From the NCBI GenBank assembly GCA_030267965.1, contig BRYA01000054.1, forward strand, positions 1 to 30,776: a DNA stretch of 30,776 nucleotides, given 5' to 3'. A model generated the notes under the pieces. That model was not told the DNA's origin. It saw only the letters and a list, made by a program, of their open reading frames with translations, and did no database searches. The translations under genes and the position numbers were made by a program. Origin of the DNA: Triparma columacea. Its lineage: Eukaryota > Sar > Bolidophyceae > Parmales > Triparmaceae. How positions within the stretch are numbered: the first letter of the stretch is position 1; each line of letters opens with the position of its first letter. This document shows positions 9,353 to 20,800 of this stretch, one piece after another.

Positions 9353-12278
9353 ATGCCTAGCTCACATCGCTCAGGTGGACTCAAGCAGTCTAACAAAGGT
9401 CACAAGACAGGCGGGTCGTCTAAGCGTTCTCAGAAACGTCAACAGGGCGGAAAGGTCAACAAGAGTGTGAAAAATAAGACATCGGCGGCCCTCGAGAGCA
9501 AGGGAAGGGTGAACAGGCAGAATGAGGCAAAGCAGAGGCGCCAGAATGCCAGACAGGCCACTGTGTCTGCGCGTAGGATTGGCTCTCTCTCTACCTCTAC
9601 CTCTTCCCCCACCTTCTCCTCATCATCATCCTCTCCACCAAAGATAGTCGGTGTTGTCTCATTGTCTGAGCCTAGGATGAGGCCTGACGGGGCTGCTGTC
9701 CGTGTTACCGAGTCTTCCGTGAAGGTTTTTATAGATTCCTCCCCTGATACTTCCTCTGCGGCCTCTGATCCTACAATTACAACCTTTCCCCAGTTGAAGG
9801 GCCAGGTAAGGATGGTGGGGGCAAGAGAGTAAAAGAGGGCCCAGAAGAGAAATAGCGGAACGAAATGCCACGACCCCCCCTCCCCTCCCGTTATCCACTA
9901 ACGCTCCCGTCCCGCCTCCTCCCTCCCGCCTCCCGCCTCCCAGGTCCAGCTCCTCACCCCTTCCCACTTTGGCGCGGACGAGTCCTCCTTTTCGTGCCCC
10001 AAGTACATACCCGCCGTCCTCGAGATGTCGCGCGTCTGCGACGTGCTGCTATTCGTGATTGATGGTGTCTCTGCTTTGGCTCCTCCTGTGCACGCCGCCA
10101 CCTCGGCAACCACTTCCGGTGACGAGAGCTACCCTAACCTCTTCTCCGTCCTGGGCGAGCGCACTCTGACGGCAATCAAGGCCCAGGGCCTCCCTACCGT
10201 CCTTTCCCTCCTAATGCTCCCCCCCGGCTGCTCTACGAACCAGAATGTTAGCAAGAAGAATGGTGGCATGACCAAAGGGGAGAGGAGGAAGATCGAGGAT
10301 CTGAGGAAGTACACTTCTAGATTCTTGAAAGGCGAGGTCGGCTACGACGTCAAGGTCGTCGAGGACGACTGCTCCCCTCCCCCTCCCTCCCCAATCTCTA
10401 CCACCAATAACAACAACCAGGTCCTTCCCCCCCCCACACCCCTATCCCGTGCTCTCGTCTCCACGGCCCCCTCGCCCATCCACTTCGTCTCGTCGAATCC
10501 CCGCAACTACCTCGTGTCATCTTCCTACTTCTACGATTCAAATTCTCGAGCCTTGACCGTAGAAGGTTTCGTCCGTGGGAATGGCGCACTCAGTGCGAAC
10601 GATCTCGTACACATTCCCCAGGGAGGAACCTTCAAGCTGGCTTCCATCATCAACGCGTCAAAGGTGCGCAAGAATGCCCCCCCCCCGGTGCCCATCACTT
10701 CCGACCCGTCCTCGCAGGAGCCCCTCGACATGTTCGCTTCTCCTGATTTGCTGGATGGCGAACAGAACCTGGTCGGATTCGACGGTGACGACCAGCTTTC
10801 CGATTACGACGACATGGAGGACGTTAACCCCGCAGCCGCGAGACCGGCCGGCTGGAGTGACTACCAAAATGCATGGCTCGAGGATGCGGATCAGGATGAG
10901 CTCGACAGCGTGGGTGACGGGGACGATTTCGATCATGGGGAGCTTTCCGATATGTTCAATAAGAAGTCTGACCGCTCCCAGGACGACGTGGACATGGATG
11001 AAGCTGACGGTATGATTTCTTCCGCCGAGCGCGCTGAGCTAGCTAAGAGGAGACGGGCTGCTGAGGAGGAGCTTGAATTCCCTGACGAGGTCCAATGCAA
11101 TGAGGATGAGGAAGCTTCCAAGCGGTTCGCTCGCTACAGGGCCCTCAAGTCCTTCAGGAAGTCCACGTGGGACCCAAAAGAAAACCTTCCAGAGGACTAC
11201 TCTACTCTCTTTCATTTCAGCAACTTCAAGGCGACCGCGAGGAGTGTTTTGGCTGAGGCTAAGGAAGTGGTAGAGGAACTCGTCAAGGTTGACAAGAAGA
11301 ATGATGCCGTTCCCAAGGAGGAAGATGCCATGGATATGGGCAGAGAGGATGAAAAAGACGACGAGGAGGAGGATGAATTCACCCAATCTCTCAAGTTCTG
11401 TGTGCAGGTAAGAAGGAACATAAAGTAAAGTCTGTCCCGATGATTTTTTTAAGACCAACCCACTTACAAATCCCTCTCCACGGCTCGCTTGGCTCGCCGT
11501 ACTCAATTCGTTTTTGCAGCCCAACAGGAAGGTCGCCCTTACTATTGCCGACGTGACCCCTGCCCAATTTACCGTTCTCAGTAAGAAGAGGATTCTTACG
11601 TTGACCACGCTCCTCCCCCATGAGAACAAGATGAGCGTCCTTCACTTTAACATCTGCCAAAATTTGAAGTGCGAGACTGATGACGACTCGGGAAAGGAGG
11701 CGCCGGTCAAGTCAAAGGATGTCCTGACCTTCCAGGTTGGCTTCCGCTCTTGGCAGTCGAAGCCTATCTTTAGCCAGAACAACCTCAATAGCGACAAGCA
11801 CAAGTTCGAGCGCTTCTTGCGCCCTCAGGCCTTCATGGCCTGCTCCACTTACGGACCTGTCACCTACGGCCCTTGCCCTGTCCTCGTATGGCGCGAACCT
11901 CGCCCTGGTCAGTCCCAGAGGCAGCTTGTGGCGGTTGGCTCTGTCCTTGGAGCTGACGCTGACAGGATAGTAGTAAAGAGAGTTATCCTCACCGGCTACC
12001 CTGTCCGCGTTCACAAGAGGACCGCAACGGTCAAGTACATGTTTTACAATCCTGACGACGTAAAGTGGTTCAAGCCCGCGGGGCTTACTACGAAGCATGG
12101 TCTGCAGGGAAACATCGTTGAAAGTATTGGGACTCACGGGGCCATGAAATGCCTCTTCAACCAACCAATCAAGCAGCACGACACGGTGTGCTTGACCCTC
12201 TGGAAGCGTATATACCCCAAGTATAAAGAGGAGAAGGAGAAGGAGAAAGAGGAGGGAAAGACGTTTGTTGTCACTTGA
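9353..12278 (+). CDS. TSR1: pre-rRNA processing / 40S assembly factor TSR1
   Basis: Three exons (9353-9805, 9944-11407, 11520-12278) join in phase 0 to 891 residues, a little longer than the yeast and human proteins (about 800). TSR1 is a BMS1-like GTPase-fold protein without activity that rides on late pre-40S particles. The start MPSSHRSGGLKQSNKGHK matches the family N-terminus (H-R-x-G-x-L-K-Q-x-N-K-x-H-K), which is why the start at 9353 is preferred over 9263. The middle holds the G-domain-like core (CDVLLFVIDGVSAL), a Pro/Ser-rich linker and an acidic stretch (near 10780-11020). The last exon (PNRKVALTIADVTPAQF to the C-terminus) is the conserved C-terminal domain shared with BMS1, including FGLRPQA-like and RVHKRTATVKYMFYNP-like blocks. 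It ends in a Lys/Glu-rich tail. The last exon is the most conserved part. Confidence 0.95.
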
Positions 12279-12446
12279 ACAAATACCCCCACTGTATTTC
12301 CATCGAAATTTGTACTTTATGTAATTGTTATATTTATGGAATCCATATGTACGGTGACTCCCTTTTTCGTTTTCTTTTTCGTTTTGGTTTGGTCACCGTG
12401 TGTTTTTCTTATCCTAAATGTTATGTGATGTGTTGTGTTCTCACCA

Positions 12447-15400
12447 TCATGCGCCATTCTTCAAGGTTTCGATCTCAGCCTCGAGCTCCTGGATCTTGGC
12501 TTCGAGAGCTTCTTCCTTATCGGAAGTTCCTGAGCTCGTGTGACCGGTGGCAGTTTGTCCAGTAGACGTCTTGAGGGTGTCTTCGTACGCTTCTGGGTTC
12601 TTGATCATCAAGACCTTGGGAGCAAAGATGCAGGAGGTCGTGGCGATGCAAGCAACAGGCACACAGATTGCCTGAATGAGCATAACAGCTTGGCCGCCGT
12701 CATCAGAAAATTTCACGACCAGACCGATGCCACCTAGAACGAAGACCTGGTAAATAGAGGCGGCGATCCACTTGGACTCTGCGAACTTGTCGGGGACGTT
12801 GCGAGTAATGTAACTGAGGTAAACACCTCCGATGACCATGAGGATCTTGAAAAAGGTGGTAAGAGTCGAGTAGGTCTCGGCATCGTTACAGACCACAGCA
12901 GTGTATGATGGGTAGGCACCAAGACTCAAGGTGACAGTCTCGGCCTTCATGCCAGGACCAGACAACCACACAATGAGGATGGCAATGTCAATCCCAATGA
13001 TGCTACCGTAGCTCTTGATGATGTCAAAACTGCTGATCCTGACCTTGCTGAGCTTCTTGTTGCCGAAGATCTTGTAAACCCTCAAGGTTTTCATAAAGAG
13101 ACTTCCGAACATCAAATCGAAGGCAATGTTGAAGATGAAGGGACGGAGCACGCAGTTGCCGTCGGTGTTCTCACCGACAAAGAGAACATTTGAGAGACTG
13201 AGTAGTGCAGCAGAGAGCGTGAAGACGATGCAAAAGGAAGGCTGTGCGACCTTCATAACCTTGGTGTTCATGTTTATGAAGACGTAAACCGCCCAGAGGA
13301 TACAGACGATGGCGCCAATGAGTCCCAGAATAAAAGCAAGGAAACCCGCTGTGCTATCTGAGGGAGAGTAGGAGCAGTCCACGTCAGATGGTTCGGGGAG
13401 AGGCAAGGAGTTGGGTAGAGCTGCGACGAGCGAAGGTAGGAGCGAAATGACGAGCGAAATGTGTTGGTGTTGGTTGAGGTTGAGACTTCTAACACTTTCT
13501 GCAGCTTCTTTGTCCTTGTCCATTTGTACTCACTTGGATCGCAAGTAATTGCGTCGCCTGCGTCCGTAACGTAAGAATAGGTTACCTTCCTCTTTGCGTC
13601 ACTTCCACACGATGCAACGTTGGAGTCGATGTGAGTGATCTCACATCTTGGTAGAATCTTATTCTTGGGTTTGGTTTGGTCAGAAGTTGCCCAGACAAAG
13701 TTATCGAAAGAACCGGTCCACCCACCAGTGGCCCCCGCTCTCCACTCTCCGACGAAAGCGAAAGTATCGCCGTCAAAGTTAGTTACTGTGTTTCCGTTTC
13801 CGTCGGCACGGTCGCCAGTGTTCCATGCAGTTGCGTTGTTGAAAGAAATAGGGCCGGAGACTCCATCGAATGCAATCTCATAGAGGGCGTCCATGATAGC
13901 TTGTTTCCCTTCAAGGGTCTTGAAGTCGCTTCCGGTGAACGGAGTGGCTGAGTCATACAAGGCGTGATGGGCGGCGTGGGCGTAGGCGAGAACGGCGTCG
14001 TAGGCAAAGTAAGCGTAACCAGACGCAGGCTTCGCATTATCTGCGCCACTGTACTCAAACCCAGAGCAGATGGAAGGCGTTGCTGGATCCTCATCATGAT
14101 CGAGCTCCCATAGCTTGGTTCCTGCATTATCGACTTCGCTGGAGCAAGTGCAGGTACTGCCATCAGCTACACGAGCAGTTCCTGTGAGAGGGGATGCGCC
14201 ATCATCGCCAACGCAAGTACCGTCGGTGTCGGTCTGGGCTCCCCAGGAGGTAAGGAATGCGTCAAATTTCGTCATGCCAGCAGAGGGGAAGAGAGGGGAG
14301 GCTCCTAAAGCTCCAGTCCAAGCATCCTTGAACTCGGCTTCGTTGAGACCAGGGACATTGAAGGGGGTGACTCGGTCCACGGCCTCGGTGACCTCGAAGT
14401 TCGTGACATCTGCACAGGTTTGTGCGCCCGCAAAGTTCGTGCTCCACGCGTCAGTCAAAACCCAAAGGTAGCCAGAATCGGCTCCCATCATGCCTTCGGC
14501 CTTGGCTTGAGCCGTAATCTTGCCTCCTGCACACGCTTGACTCATGACAAAGACAACACGGCAAAGGGCATCCCTAGTATTAGCCACGGCTGCGTACACT
14601 TCGTTGGGTGTAGGGTTCTCTGAAACGACCTGCTTTTCGATGAGGGTCATGCCCTTGGCGATAGCGGCGTCCTCAAAGGCCTTGGCACCGGCCGAACTGT
14701 AATCATCAGAGGCAATGATCATACAAAAGTCCGTGTACTCAAGCTCATCCTTGAGAATCTCTGCAAGGGTGGTCCCCTGGAAGGCGTCCGAGGGAGGGGT
14801 ACGGAAGAAAGTCTTGAACTGCTCCTTCTCGGAAAGAGATGGGGAGGTTGCAGAGTAGCTCATCTTAAGAGAGGGTAGGGGGGGGTTACGGGGGGGTAAG
14901 GGGGGAGGGGGGGGGGGGCAAGTGCAACGCATGCAACTCAACAGGGGATAACAAGAAGACCCCTTGAACCCGTTGAAGTTTTTAAAAATGGACGAAAGAT
15001 GACACTTCTTCTCTCACCTGCGGGACCGGGATAGGGATGGCTCCAAGAACGAGGTTCGCTGCCTTGGATGGACCCGAAGATGCTGGACCAACGACCACAT
15101 CGGCTCCATCGCCTCCAAAGCTATCCTGAGCGTGAGTGATTGCTCCCATGAGGGCAGTTGCAGAATCACGCTTGCTGTCGATCCACTCAAAGATGATATT
15201 GGTGTCTGGAAGAATGCTACTGTCGGCGTTGATCTCCTTAACAGCCAATATAGACGCAGCTAGACGGCAGTGACCTCCTGTGGGGGTATGTTTTGTGAGA
15301 AGGAGGAGGGTGTCACGACTCAAGATACGGCCAGATGTCGAAGATTCATCAAGATTTTTATTGTTATATTGATTCGAAACCTAAACTGCTGTCAGTGGTC

Positions 15401-15634
15401 CTACGACTATTGAAGATTCTTCATGAATTTTGGGGTGAAACCCCATATACGTCCCTCTTTGAAGTCAGTTTTGTCAAAAACCAAAAGTTCTGTTAAGTCG
15501 CCCTTACCTTTGTCATAGCTGAAACTTGATGATGCAGTCTTGTAAGCAGGGTGGAGCATCCCAATACGCAGTTGAGCCGGCACAGCAGCATGTGCTACCG
15601 ACAGAAAAGAGAGCGCAAATGCCCAAATCAACAT
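12447..15634 (-). CDS. class C G-protein-coupled receptor (GABA-B-like)
   Basis: Four exons (15508-15634, 15018-15277, 13534-14863, 12447-13420) join in consistent phase (1, 0, 1) to 896 residues. Residues 1-18 are a signal peptide (MLIWAFALSFLSVAHAAV). A Venus-flytrap ligand-binding domain follows: GGHCRLAASILAVKEIN, then VVVGPASSGPS, then PVPQ joined to MSYSATSPSLS, the classic ANF-receptor/GABA-B order. It runs to about residue 565 and includes a Cys-rich insert (CTCSS region). Seven hydrophobic helices follow from AGFLAFILGLIGAIVCILW to AICVPVACIATTSCIF, with FAPKVLMI after helix 7. The C-terminus ends in a short coiled coil (ALEAKIQELEAEIETLKNGA), as in GABA-B subunits where it drives dimerisation. 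The ligand is unknown. It likely signals at the plasma membrane. Confidence 0.92.
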
Positions 15635-15755
15635 TTTTTGCTCACGTTTTTGCTGTTGAGACAGAAGGATGATGCAGGTCGGTGGTCGGTGACCCCTTTT
15701 TACCGTTTTGCAAAAGCAAAATAAATTCAGAATCAATTTTCAAGCAAAATCTTGT
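15635..15755. other. 121-bp gap between GPCR start and ALG12 stop
   Basis: This short stretch must contain the GPCR promoter and 5' leader and the ALG12 3' end, both on the minus strand. A frame continues upstream of the chosen GPCR start to an ATG at 15736. The 15634 start is preferred because it places the signal peptide at the N-terminus. Confidence 0.4.
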
Positions 15756-17824
15756 TCACGTTTGTTCCAAGATCCATAATGTTTCCTCCCATTTTACCTT
15801 TCTCTCCTTAAAGTCTATTCCGGCGTACCCCTTAATTGCACCCATGGTCTTGAATCCCGGCCTGTCCTTTTCTTCTGCAATGGCAAAGTCAACGGAGTCT
15901 TGCAAACCGTCGGCTCTCTCTTTGTTTCCTTCCTCGTACCCCTCCTTCACATACTCCCACCCCGGCCTCTCGAGGAAGCGGGTGAAACCTGTCATGGCTG
16001 CTTTGTTGCAAACGTGAATTTTGCCCCCACCTACACCCCTTGAGTCGAGGGTGGAGTGAAGCAATGAGATGGCCTCCCCTCCTGGATAGTTGTGCCGTGA
16101 AACGTATAAATAGAAGCATGTGAAGAAGAAGGACAGCGCGAGCAAAGCGACAGACCCAAGAATCGTGACGAAGATGGCCGCCTTCGTGAGAAAACCTATG
16201 GATACGGGATTCCTGGTTTTCCTTCCGCTTCCCTCTTGGCTCTTTGGACTTGCGCTCTTGATTGCACCCCGCTTCCTTCTTCTAAGCCTCTCACTTGTTC
16301 GCCTATTATCCCCTTCTGATTCTCCTTCCTCGGCCTTGTCTTCCTTTTCCCCCTCCCTTCCCTCCCTTCCCTCCCTCAATCCCCAGCCCGAGCACAATCT
16401 CGCAATATCAATGATACACCCCAAACCCTGAGCTGCAGCCACGTTGAACAGTGGCACTGCAGGCATTATGAATCTAATTTCTTTATGGGGCAGCAGGGAG
16501 TAAAGTGCGACAAAGACTAACGCTGGGGCTGTGTAAGGCAGGAGCAGAGTGTTGACTGAAAACTGGAGCTGCGAGGAGGAGGAAGGCGGTGAGAGGAAAT
16601 GCGGTATAGTTGAATGAGTATTTTTATTGCGCTCCATCGGAAACGTCACAAGCTCCCCCCCCCTGCGGCTCCGACTCTATCCCACGACCTCACCTTTGCA
16701 TCTTTACCATTGAGGTTGACTTTCACCACGCTCAACACTGCGAAAACTGCTCCTGCCGCGAGGGCCTTAGGAAGTGCCGATCCAAAGTACCACCACCACG
16801 GGCTCGTCCCCCAGTCACTACTCTTGTTCTCTACCGTATTGTAAAAGAGGACCACACCCTCTGCCCAAAGGAAGCGATCCAAGCCCCCAGAGTTGGGCTT
16901 CGAGTAGTTGTCCCACATGACAGTGTCGAGTGGTACCACCACGGCCAGTGAGACAGCCACAGCAGCCAATCCAGTGACCGCCCCCATCACGAAAGATACT
17001 TGCCTCATAGCAAGCATACTCAAACCGACAGGAGCGGCCAAAACAAGAATGTCGCACCTGCAAGTGCAGACGGCCACAATGAGAAGGAATATGCAGGTCA
17101 AACTGCGACCCCTGAACCAGTTTGAGAACGCGAAGGTCGACAGCACCAGCGCGAACGTGTTGGGGAGGGGACGACTGGAGTAGTAAAGCAAATGAGGCTG
17201 GGTTACGCAGATTAGGACGAAGGCAACCTTCGACGCCGAGGAGAGAGGAAGAGATGATCCGAGAGATGACAGAGAAAGGCACGTCAGGAATCCCAAAACC
17301 GCACGGGAGAGACACTGGTAGAAGAACTTCCCAGGGGAGGAAGTCAGCACTACGTCCAGAGAGAACTTAATCGGCCTGACTGCGGATGAAATCACAGTTG
17401 CTGGAAGGAAACTCCTTGGTACGACTCCGGGGTACGAGAGGTGATCGAAGGTGGACTTTATGGCACACCCTGTCGCTATCCCCCTTGGAGGTGGGTCTTT
17501 TTGCGATCCATTGAGGTCATCGTTCGCGACTGTAGAAGAATCTCGAGAAATATCAGGGCATTCTAGGGGCGCCAACCCTGGAAATAAGTGGGCGTACACA
17601 TCAAAGTATGATTTTATCACTGAATTGACCTCACCCTCTGCGGGCAATTTGAAGAGCATGTCATGAAACGCCTGCGTATGAAAACTCTCCTCTACCTTGG
17701 TGTAGGGAGCACATATAAGGTGGACCAACGATACGGAAAAGAGAGGCACAAGGAAAAGGATTGTGCCTCCCATATTTCCTTTTCGACCTCTCCCCAAGTC
17801 CCCAAGCAAGACAACTTTGGACAA
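15756..17824 (-). CDS. ALG12: ALG12-type Dol-P-Man alpha-1,6-mannosyltransferase
   Basis: Two exons (16694-17824, 15756-16568) join in phase 0 to 647 residues. ALG12 adds the eighth mannose to the lipid-linked N-glycan precursor in the ER lumen (GT22 family). Diagnostic blocks are PYTKVEES (40-47), FDHLSYPGVVPRSF (126-139), FYNTVENKSSDWGTSP (near 333) and LLPHKEIRFIMP (402-413), with many hydrophobic helices between. NKSS-WGTSP favours ALG12 over the related PIG-B/SMP3/ALG9 enzymes. Two oddities stand out. The first luminal loop, between HD and the FDH motif, carries roughly 65 extra residues. A charged low-complexity insert (Glu/Arg/Lys-rich, about residues 440-495) lies in the C-terminal third. 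An in-frame Met at residue 18 (17773) is an alternative start. Confidence 0.9.
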
Positions 17825-17890
17825 ACTTTGGCCTCTTGCTGTTTTTTTGTCGCCGCAGTACGGCTCAACACTTAAGTTTTTAATCCGTCC
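17825..17890. promoter_or_regulatory. 66-bp divergent intergenic region (inferred shared promoter)
   Basis: The ALG12 (minus) and giant WW/EF gene (plus) start codons are only 66 bp apart, head to head. If the downstream ALG12 Met at 17773 is used, the gap is 117 bp. Both promoters must overlap each other or the coding ends. No named element was seen. Confidence 0.45.
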
Positions 17891-20800
17891 ATGTCGAAGA
17901 AGGCGGAGATTCCGATCAATTCAATACCTGGCGGTTCCTCTGGGCAGGACCTTCAAAACACAACAGCTCCTCACCAACAGCCCGAACAGCCTGAGTCTGA
18001 ATGGGAGTCCAAGATGAACGCGGCCACTGGCAAAGAGGTGGTGGTGAATAGAAACACTGGAGAGGCATTCATAGAAATCGAGGCTGAAGATGGATCCCTT
18101 TTGGGCGGAATTTTATCTGCTGCTGCCTCCTCCGAGACAAACCAGGTGAGGATTTGTGTTGAAGTGTGTTTACGGGTTTATCTCTTTTGTTCTCTTCCCA
18201 TTTTTGTTCAATGCCCTCTCACCCGCGTGCCTGCGCGTGTTGCCCGCCACCCAGGATGTGAGCCCTCTAAAGGAGGACATGATGGAAGTGGAAGCTGTTG
18301 GAGTTGCTCCCTTTGTTGCCCCTTCGGGTAAGGTGCTGCAGTACCAGTCTGACTCTGACGCTGATGACGACGAGGTCTCCTACAATCCGGAGGATATTGA
18401 TAGAAGTAATATAGCGGTGCAAAAGCTTTCGATCTTCACTGAGAATTCTCTCACTTCCATCAAAAAGGAGAAGGAGAGGCTGGAAAAAGAGGCTGCAGAA
18501 TTCCAGGATCACGAAGAGGAAGACGAAGGTGGGAATACCCTCGTGATTAGTGGACCAAACTCCGTCACTTCCAATTCCTCCCCCTTGAAGGACGATAAGC
18601 TGTCATCTTCCGACTTGGAGAACCCGTGGACCGAGGTGGATGACGGGGCCGGGAATACCTATTACCACAATATTGCTACCGGAGAGGCTTCGTGGGAGAA
18701 ACCTGAGAGGTTCGGAGAGGTGAATGGTGCACAAGCAGGATCAAACTGGGTGGAGCACAAGGATGATGACGGGAACGTTTACTACCTCGACACGAAGACA
18801 GGACAAACCTCTTGGACAAAGCCAAGTCAAGCCGGTGCTTCACCGGCGGCGTCTGCCTCTTCTTACTCGACCCCTGGGAAGGGAAGTGCTATTGAAAAGT
18901 TAGATGAGACGGAGGAGGAGGTAAGTGGATGTGATGAACGTGAACGTGAACGTGAACGTGAACGTGAACGTGAACGTGAATTGAACGTAAATTCGGAACC
19001 TGTTGACTTCATTAACATGCGCCGCTCTTAACACCTCGCCCAGCTGGAGCTTTTGGATGGAAATGAGGCAGACGAATGGCCCGTCATAGACGAACTAGTT
19101 GGAACAGTCGGGAGTGGCTACGCTAAAAGGATAGGGATGAGCACAGAAGATTACGCGCAGCTCACGGGCGTCAAGCTCAACTTTGAAAAAGTTGATGATC
19201 TCGGACTCTTTGCTTCAGCGACTAAAGGTTTCGAGGAGGTTACCTTGGAGTTAGTTTATTCGGAGCTCGACAAGATCATGTCGAAATCTTTCCACGAGAT
19301 CAACAAAACCTTCAGGGACATTGACGACAATGGAGACGGCACCCTGCAGCCAGAGGAGTTCAAGAAGGCGCTCCTGTCCCACGGAATGAAGCTCAACGAT
19401 AAATCGTTCGAGATATTGTGGAGAGAATTCGATGTCGATGGGGACGGAAGTATCACTTATAGGGAGTTCGTGAACAAATATATTAGTAAGAAGGACAAGG
19501 AGGTTCCCAACTTCCACCCCTGGAGCATATATCCTTGGAAGATGGTTGATGCGGGGACCTTCATCTATTATCAGAATGAAATAACCGGACGGACGCAGCG
19601 GGAGATGCCCAAGCCCGCTTTCGAGAAGAAGATTGAAGCGCTTAGTATGCTTACACCTCGAGACGAGGATAATCCTAATGACTTTATGTGGAGAGAAGGA
19701 CCTGAGGAGGAGAGGAGGAGGAGGAGATTCGAGAGACAAGAGAAAAGGAAAAAAGAAGAGAAGGAAAGAAGGAGAAGGTGAGACAGGCGAGCGCAACAGA
19801 CTGTGATGAGAGCGCCTGTATTTGAACTTACCCAAGTTATTTGTCGTCGTCTTCGTCGTAGAGAGGAGCCGACTGAATTCGAACAGGTCGAAGATGTCGT
19901 CGAAGACCTGGTTCACACGGTAGAGTATGAGCTCACTGAAGAAAAAATCATTGCGGAGTACGATAGTGAAGTCCTAAAGCGGTCCGTTTGGCATCCAGCA
20001 ACCATCTCCTTCTTCATGAAGGATCTACCCCTGGGCGGACAGGGGAACCGGGACCTACACATAGAATCTCGCAAGCTTGTAACTGACATGGATTTCCTAG
20101 AAACCAAAGTCACGATGGGAGGGGAGGTTGTGAACTGGCATCCGTTGGCAAAGAAGCCCTACAAAACGAAGGGACAGAACCTCTGGGCCAAAATGACAAA
20201 CGCAGAGGGGGTGACAAAGGCCTTCGGAAACATTGCGAGGAGGGTGACGAGACAAAGCAAGAAAAGCGGAAGTGGGCAGGGATTTAGTTTGTCGGCGATA
20301 GGCAAGGCTGCACTAAGCGAGATCCAAAAGGAAGAGGAGGAGAGAAAGAACAAACTTGAGGAGGCCATTGTCGGTTTGTCCACCGCTAATGACGCGATTT
20401 CCGAGGAAGAAACCGGCATCAAACCGCAGTCGACTGCAATGAAGCTAGTGAGTGTGCTGAGGAGTAAAACCAAAACCCTTGCTTCAACTTCGAAGGCAGA
20501 TGGGGCAAAAGACGGTGATGATGAAGGGGGCAAGACTCCGGGGGGGGAGAAGAAAACAATATTCAAAATGCCCAAGATGCCGTGGTCCGGAAAGAAAGGG
20601 AGTTTAGAGAAACAAAATGAAGTGAAAATAGAAACCCCGGATGAGGTTCGGGAAAGAGAGAGGACTGAACGAAGATCTAGGAGAACCAGAGGGAGCAGAG
20701 GGAGCAGAGGGAGCAGAGACAGCAGAGACAGCGCAGACAGCAAAGGATCTGACGCTGAAGGCAAGGGGAGCGAAGGAGAGACAAAAGAATCGGCCGAGAA

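Noticed and set aside
15756..17824. PIG-B or SMP3/PIG-Z GPI mannosyltransferase as identity of the GT22 gene
   Set aside because: The NKSS-x-WGTSP block and FDH-x-x-YPGVVPR motif fit ALG12 better than the GPI enzymes.
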